64,000 bases of DNA from Dehalogenimonas sp. W. Its GTDB lineage: Bacteria > Chloroflexota > Dehalococcoidia > Dehalococcoidales > Dehalococcoidaceae. The position numbers were made by a program, and so were the translations under genes. This document shows, piece after piece, positions 61,443 through 64,000 of the stretch. The notes under the pieces were generated by a model. That model made no database searches. It was not told where the DNA came from and was given only the letters and a program-made list of their open reading frames with translations. The stretch covers positions 124,001 to 188,000 of the forward strand of contig NZ_CP146612.1 of NCBI RefSeq assembly GCF_037094495.1, read 5' to 3'. Within the stretch, counting starts at the first letter, position 1. Each line of letters opens with the position of its first letter.

Positions 61443-61604
61443 TACTTCCTCCGACCTTAATATCCTGATTAAACCCTTTCTTCCATGATAACCCAATTTC
61501 GTCCTTGCCTCAAGAAAAACAAACATAGACCTTGCCAAAAATACCACCTGAGAGTACACTTATGGTCATTTTTCAATAATTCTCCTGCTTGGGAACATTT
61601 AATA

Positions 61605-62867
61605 ATGTCGGAACCTGAACAAATACCAAACTCCCCCGGCGGAATTTTCCCCCGGTTCTTCCGGCATTTTCCCGCCAACCTACGCCCGGTGTTCATCCTC
61701 TCTGTTTTGAATTCCGCGGGATTTTCATTCTCGCTCCCATTTTTATCTTTGTATCTGCACCAGCAGCGTGACGTTTCCATGGCTATGGTAGGAATTTTCA
61801 TCCTGGCCAGCGGGCTAATCGCCGCGGCGGTACAGATGTATGCCGGAATGCTGTGCGACCGCTACGGCAGACGGCCTCTGATTATCTGGAGCCAGTTGAC
61901 CAATGCCGTTTTCTACCTGGTAATGGCGGTATTGGTTTACGTGGTCGCACCGGTATGGACGATAATCATTACTTATATCCTGGTTCGGGCCAGCCTGATG
62001 GCGTCCCGCCCGGCTACTTCAGCCCTGGTGGTTGACCTGATGCCGACCGGCCGCCTGGTTGAGGGATACGGCATCTTGCGACTGGGACAAAACCTGGGCT
62101 TCGGCCTCGGACCGGTAATCGGCGGCTATTTCTGGCTTACCACGTCATACGCCTGGCTGTTTGTGGCCGCTGCCTTCATCGGCGTTGCGGCCTTGGTGGT
62201 ATCGTATTTGCAGCTTAAAGAGAGTGTCACCAGCTTGAACATGGAAAAAATCACGCTCAGAGCGATGTTATTGACCACTCAGGATAAAACATTTCTGGGT
62301 TTTACACTGATCAGCATAATCGCTTTCATGGGCCTGGGCCAATTCATCAGCACTCTATCGGTCTATACCGTTGACCGCATCGGTTTGACCACCGTTCAAT
62401 ACGGCTCTTTGTTGATGGTCAATGCCGGATTAGTGGTGACCCTGCAATATCCGCTGAGTCGTCTAATCAATCGAATGAAACGAGCCTCCGCATTGCTCCT
62501 GGGTATGGTGGTCTATGCTGCCGGTTATGTGATGATTGGCCTGGCCGGCGTTTACGGACTGTTTATACTAGCCATGGGTATTATCACTATCGGCGAGGTT
62601 ATCTTCTCTCCAGTCAGCATGACGGTGGTGGGAGAACTATCGCCCGTCAGTTTGCGAGGCCGGTATCAGGGATTTTACGGCCTGGCTGAAACACTGGGCA
62701 TTTCCCTCGGTCCAACCTTGGGCGGAGCGCTGCTGGACACCACCGCCCCTGACGGCCGCATCGCTGTATGGGGGCCGATCGCCGGCCTCATCTTGATATC
62801 CGGATTCGCTTTTTACATCTGGGGCAAACGCCAATATCCGGAGACCATCCGGGAAACATCTACCTGA
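61605..62867 (+). CDS. MFS transporter
   Basis: 420 residues, 12 predicted helices. The motif-A loop AGMLCDRYGRRPLIIWS between helices 2 and 3 and its partner in the second half (SRLINRMKRASALLLG) are present; EYGILRLGQNLGFGLGPVIGGYF is motif-C-like, usual in drug/proton antiporters (helix 5). The start is ATG 61605 (MSEPEQIPNSPGG); a longer frame would begin within the divergent gene's promoter. Probably an efflux protein of unknown substrate. Confidence 0.9.
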   Translation: MSEPEQIPNSPGGIFPRFFRHFPANLRPVFILSVLNSAGFSFSLPFLSLYLHQQRDVSMAMVGIFILASGLIAAAVQMYAGMLCDRYGRRPLIIWSQLTNAVFYLVMAVLVYVVAPVWTIIITYILVRASLMASRPATSALVVDLMPTGRLVEGYGILRLGQNLGFGLGPVIGGYFWLTTSYAWLFVAAAFIGVAALVVSYLQLKESVTSLNMEKITLRAMLLTTQDKTFLGFTLISIIAFMGLGQFISTLSVYTVDRIGLTTVQYGSLLMVNAGLVVTLQYPLSRLINRMKRASALLLGMVVYAAGYVMIGLAGVYGLFILAMGIITIGEVIFSPVSMTVVGELSPVSLRGRYQGFYGLAETLGISLGPTLGGALLDTTAPDGRIAVWGPIAGLILISGFAFYIWGKRQYPETIRETST

Positions 62868-62901
62868 TAAAAGGTCTGTCCTTAACCAACTTCTAAGTCG
62901 T

Positions 62902-63372
62902 TTATGTCAAATCAGAGGTACAGTTGGGGCAACGACGTGCTTTAACCGGTATGGCAGTGAAGCAAAATGGGCACTCTTTGGTTTCCGGTGCCGGGGGCAC
63001 CACAACATCCCGCGCAGCACGACGTTCAGCCATACGGTTAATCGGCCTAACCACGAAGAAGAAGATGGCCGCAGCCAGTATCAGAAAGCTGATAACCGCA
63101 TTGAAAAACACGCCGTAATTCACGGTCACGGCTCCGGCTTCCTGAGCGGCAGTTAAAGAGGCATACGGCCCGGCCGTAGCACCCTCCTCCAGAACAAAGT
63201 ACAAATTTGTAAAATCAACGTTACCCAGCAACATACCGACAGGCGGCATGATAACATCCTTCACCAGGGAATTAACGATGGCACCAAAAGCTGCGCCGAT
63301 GACGATGCCCACCGCCAAATCCACCACGCTACCGCGCATGATGAAAGTTTTAAATTCTTTTAACACTGTCAA
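62902..63372 (-). CDS. mscL: large-conductance mechanosensitive channel with zinc ribbon
   Basis: 156 residues. The N-terminal amphipathic helix and TM1 (LKEFKTFIMRGSVVDLAVGIVIGAAFGAIVNSLVKDVIMPPVG) are textbook MscL. The periplasmic loop holds Y-A-S-L-T-A-A-Q-E-A-G, TM2 is FFNAVISFLILAAAIFFFVV. Unlike E. coli MscL, the C-terminus ends in a C-x-x-C ... C-x-x-C zinc ribbon (ECPFCFTAIPVKARRCPNC). The pentamer opens under hypo-osmotic stress. Confidence 0.95.
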   Translation of the reverse strand: MTVLKEFKTFIMRGSVVDLAVGIVIGAAFGAIVNSLVKDVIMPPVGMLLGNVDFTNLYFVLEEGATAGPYASLTAAQEAGAVTVNYGVFFNAVISFLILAAAIFFFVVRPINRMAERRAARDVVVPPAPETKECPFCFTAIPVKARRCPNCTSDLT

Positions 63373-63439
63373 CGCTCCTGCAAAAAAGCTGCTCTATCTC
63401 TTAAGTTGGGCAAACAGGGTGGAGGACTGGCGTAGTAAA

Positions 63440-63625
63440 TCAGGTCAGTGTAGTATCGTCTATCGCAGCCTTGGGAGCGTTTTCCTTGACTGACTCAATG
63501 CCATTCATGGCACTGGCTTTGGTCTTGTATCCTTCGGAAACAGCAATCGTCTGACCATTGGTGGCTATCAACCGAAATCGGAATTCACCGGCCTTATCCT
63601 TGTAGACCTGAAATTTCGCTGCCAT
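63440..63625 (-). CDS. DUF1508 (YegP-like) protein
   Basis: 61 residues, one DUF1508 repeat: KFQVYKDKAGEFRFRLIATNGQTIAVSEGYKTKASAMNGIESVKENAP, matching the F-x-x-Y-x-D-x-x-G-x-x-R-W-x-L pattern. AAAGGAG before the ATG at 63625 sets the start. Function is unknown; the fold is a small alpha/beta unit often in tandem, here single. Confidence 0.9.
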   Translation of the reverse strand: MAAKFQVYKDKAGEFRFRLIATNGQTIAVSEGYKTKASAMNGIESVKENAPKAAIDDTTLT

Positions 63626-63820
63626 GTTGGTGTCTCCTTTCAAATTTACCGTATCGCCCTGTAACAGTGTCCGAACCCCGCGCCAGTCCTCCCAGCGACG
63701 TTCACACCAGATGATGGTATACCCAGTTTCGGTTAAATTCAATAGGTTTTGAAATATTTTTTATCTATTTGGAGATGATGACTACGCCGATTTATAATCA
63801 ACATGAAAATGAGGTTTGGA

Positions 63821-64000
63821 ATGAATAAGCTGATCAGCCTGTTGCTGCTGGGTTCAGTGATTGCGGTTATCGGTTGCGGCCCCGAGGCGCCGGAGCCGGA
63901 TCCGGTCACCGAAGGATGGCAAGCCGACGGCGTTATCAGCCCCGGCGAGTACAGCCGCCTGAATATCTTTGACAACGGCAATTACGAACTGCATCACCAT
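63821..64000 (+). CDS. lipoprotein, N-terminal part (cut by window end)
   Basis: 60 residues visible. The signal peptide MNKLISLLLLGSVIAVIGC ends with a lipobox-like VIGC, then a P/E-rich linker (GPEAPEPDPVTEG), then WQADGVISPGEYSRLNIFDNGNYELHHH. The D-G-x-I-x-x-G-E-Y pattern is typical of DOMON-type heme/sugar-binding domains. GAGG seven bases upstream favours ATG 63821 over 63803. Confidence 0.7.
   Translation, partial: MNKLISLLLLGSVIAVIGCGPEAPEPDPVTEGWQADGVISPGEYSRLNIFDNGNYELHHH

Noticed and set aside
1-64000. CRISPR array
   Set aside because: No series of regularly spaced identical repeats was seen anywhere in the window and no cas gene is present.

Overview
The window looks like the chromosome of an obligately anaerobic Chloroflexota bacterium of the class Dehalococcoidia, most like Dehalogenimonas. 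This is inferred from gene content (an archaellin gene in an otherwise bacterial genome, a peroxiredoxin type I associate with this group, compact GC-rich housekeeping genes), not from a marker gene. No rRNA, complete tRNA or CRISPR array was found.

Left core (1-11565): the tail of a DUF6544-like protein, a HAD phosphatase, mutS, a decayed REP-type transposase remnant, a five-gene minus-strand operon (PadR regulator, drug-type ABC exporter, MacB/LolCDE-type ABC pair), pyruvate kinase, a small conserved protein and dnaN.

Integrated island (about 11.55-49.80 kb): a large serine recombinase sits against the 3' end of dnaN. A 26-bp near-copy of the dnaN tail (24/26 identical) recurs 38.25 kb away. 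I read the pair as attL and attR. Cargo in order: an XRE regulator, two ABC-2 exporters (five genes), an HTH/coiled-coil/zinc-motif protein, a Crp/Fnr regulator divergent from a tiny membrane protein and a flavin-type PNPOx protein, membrane and DUF2130 proteins, a defence block, then a surface/archaellin block. The defence block is a translationally coupled operon (excisionase-like HTH, PLD-like/SNF2 helicase, DUF4391, type III Mod, type III Res) followed by a PHP-ATPase of the TrlF type and a small autoregulated-looking gene. The archaellin block is damaged by an IS3-family element. M23 and M28 peptidases and a tandem-MerR regulator close the island. Diverged repeats resembling tRNA/tmRNA 3' ends suggest accretion by several integrations.

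Right side (49.8-64 kb): immediately beyond attR lies what was probably the native dnaN terminator. Then comes an AT-rich AAA ATPase + DUF4435 pair resembling the PARIS anti-phage system. Core genes follow: a peroxiredoxin with in-frame TGA exactly at the peroxidatic cysteine and a SECIS-like hairpin (probable selenoprotein), a lipoprotein, small membrane proteins, amt-glnK, a sodium-dependent NSS transporter, an alpha/alpha-toroid-like protein, a PIF1-like helicase with a WYL domain, a ferritin-like protein, an MFS transporter, a zinc-ribbon MscL, a DUF1508 protein and the start of a lipoprotein gene.

Most notable: the Sec-peroxiredoxin, the dnaN-targeted island whose integrase changes its C-terminus on integration, and the two defence loci.
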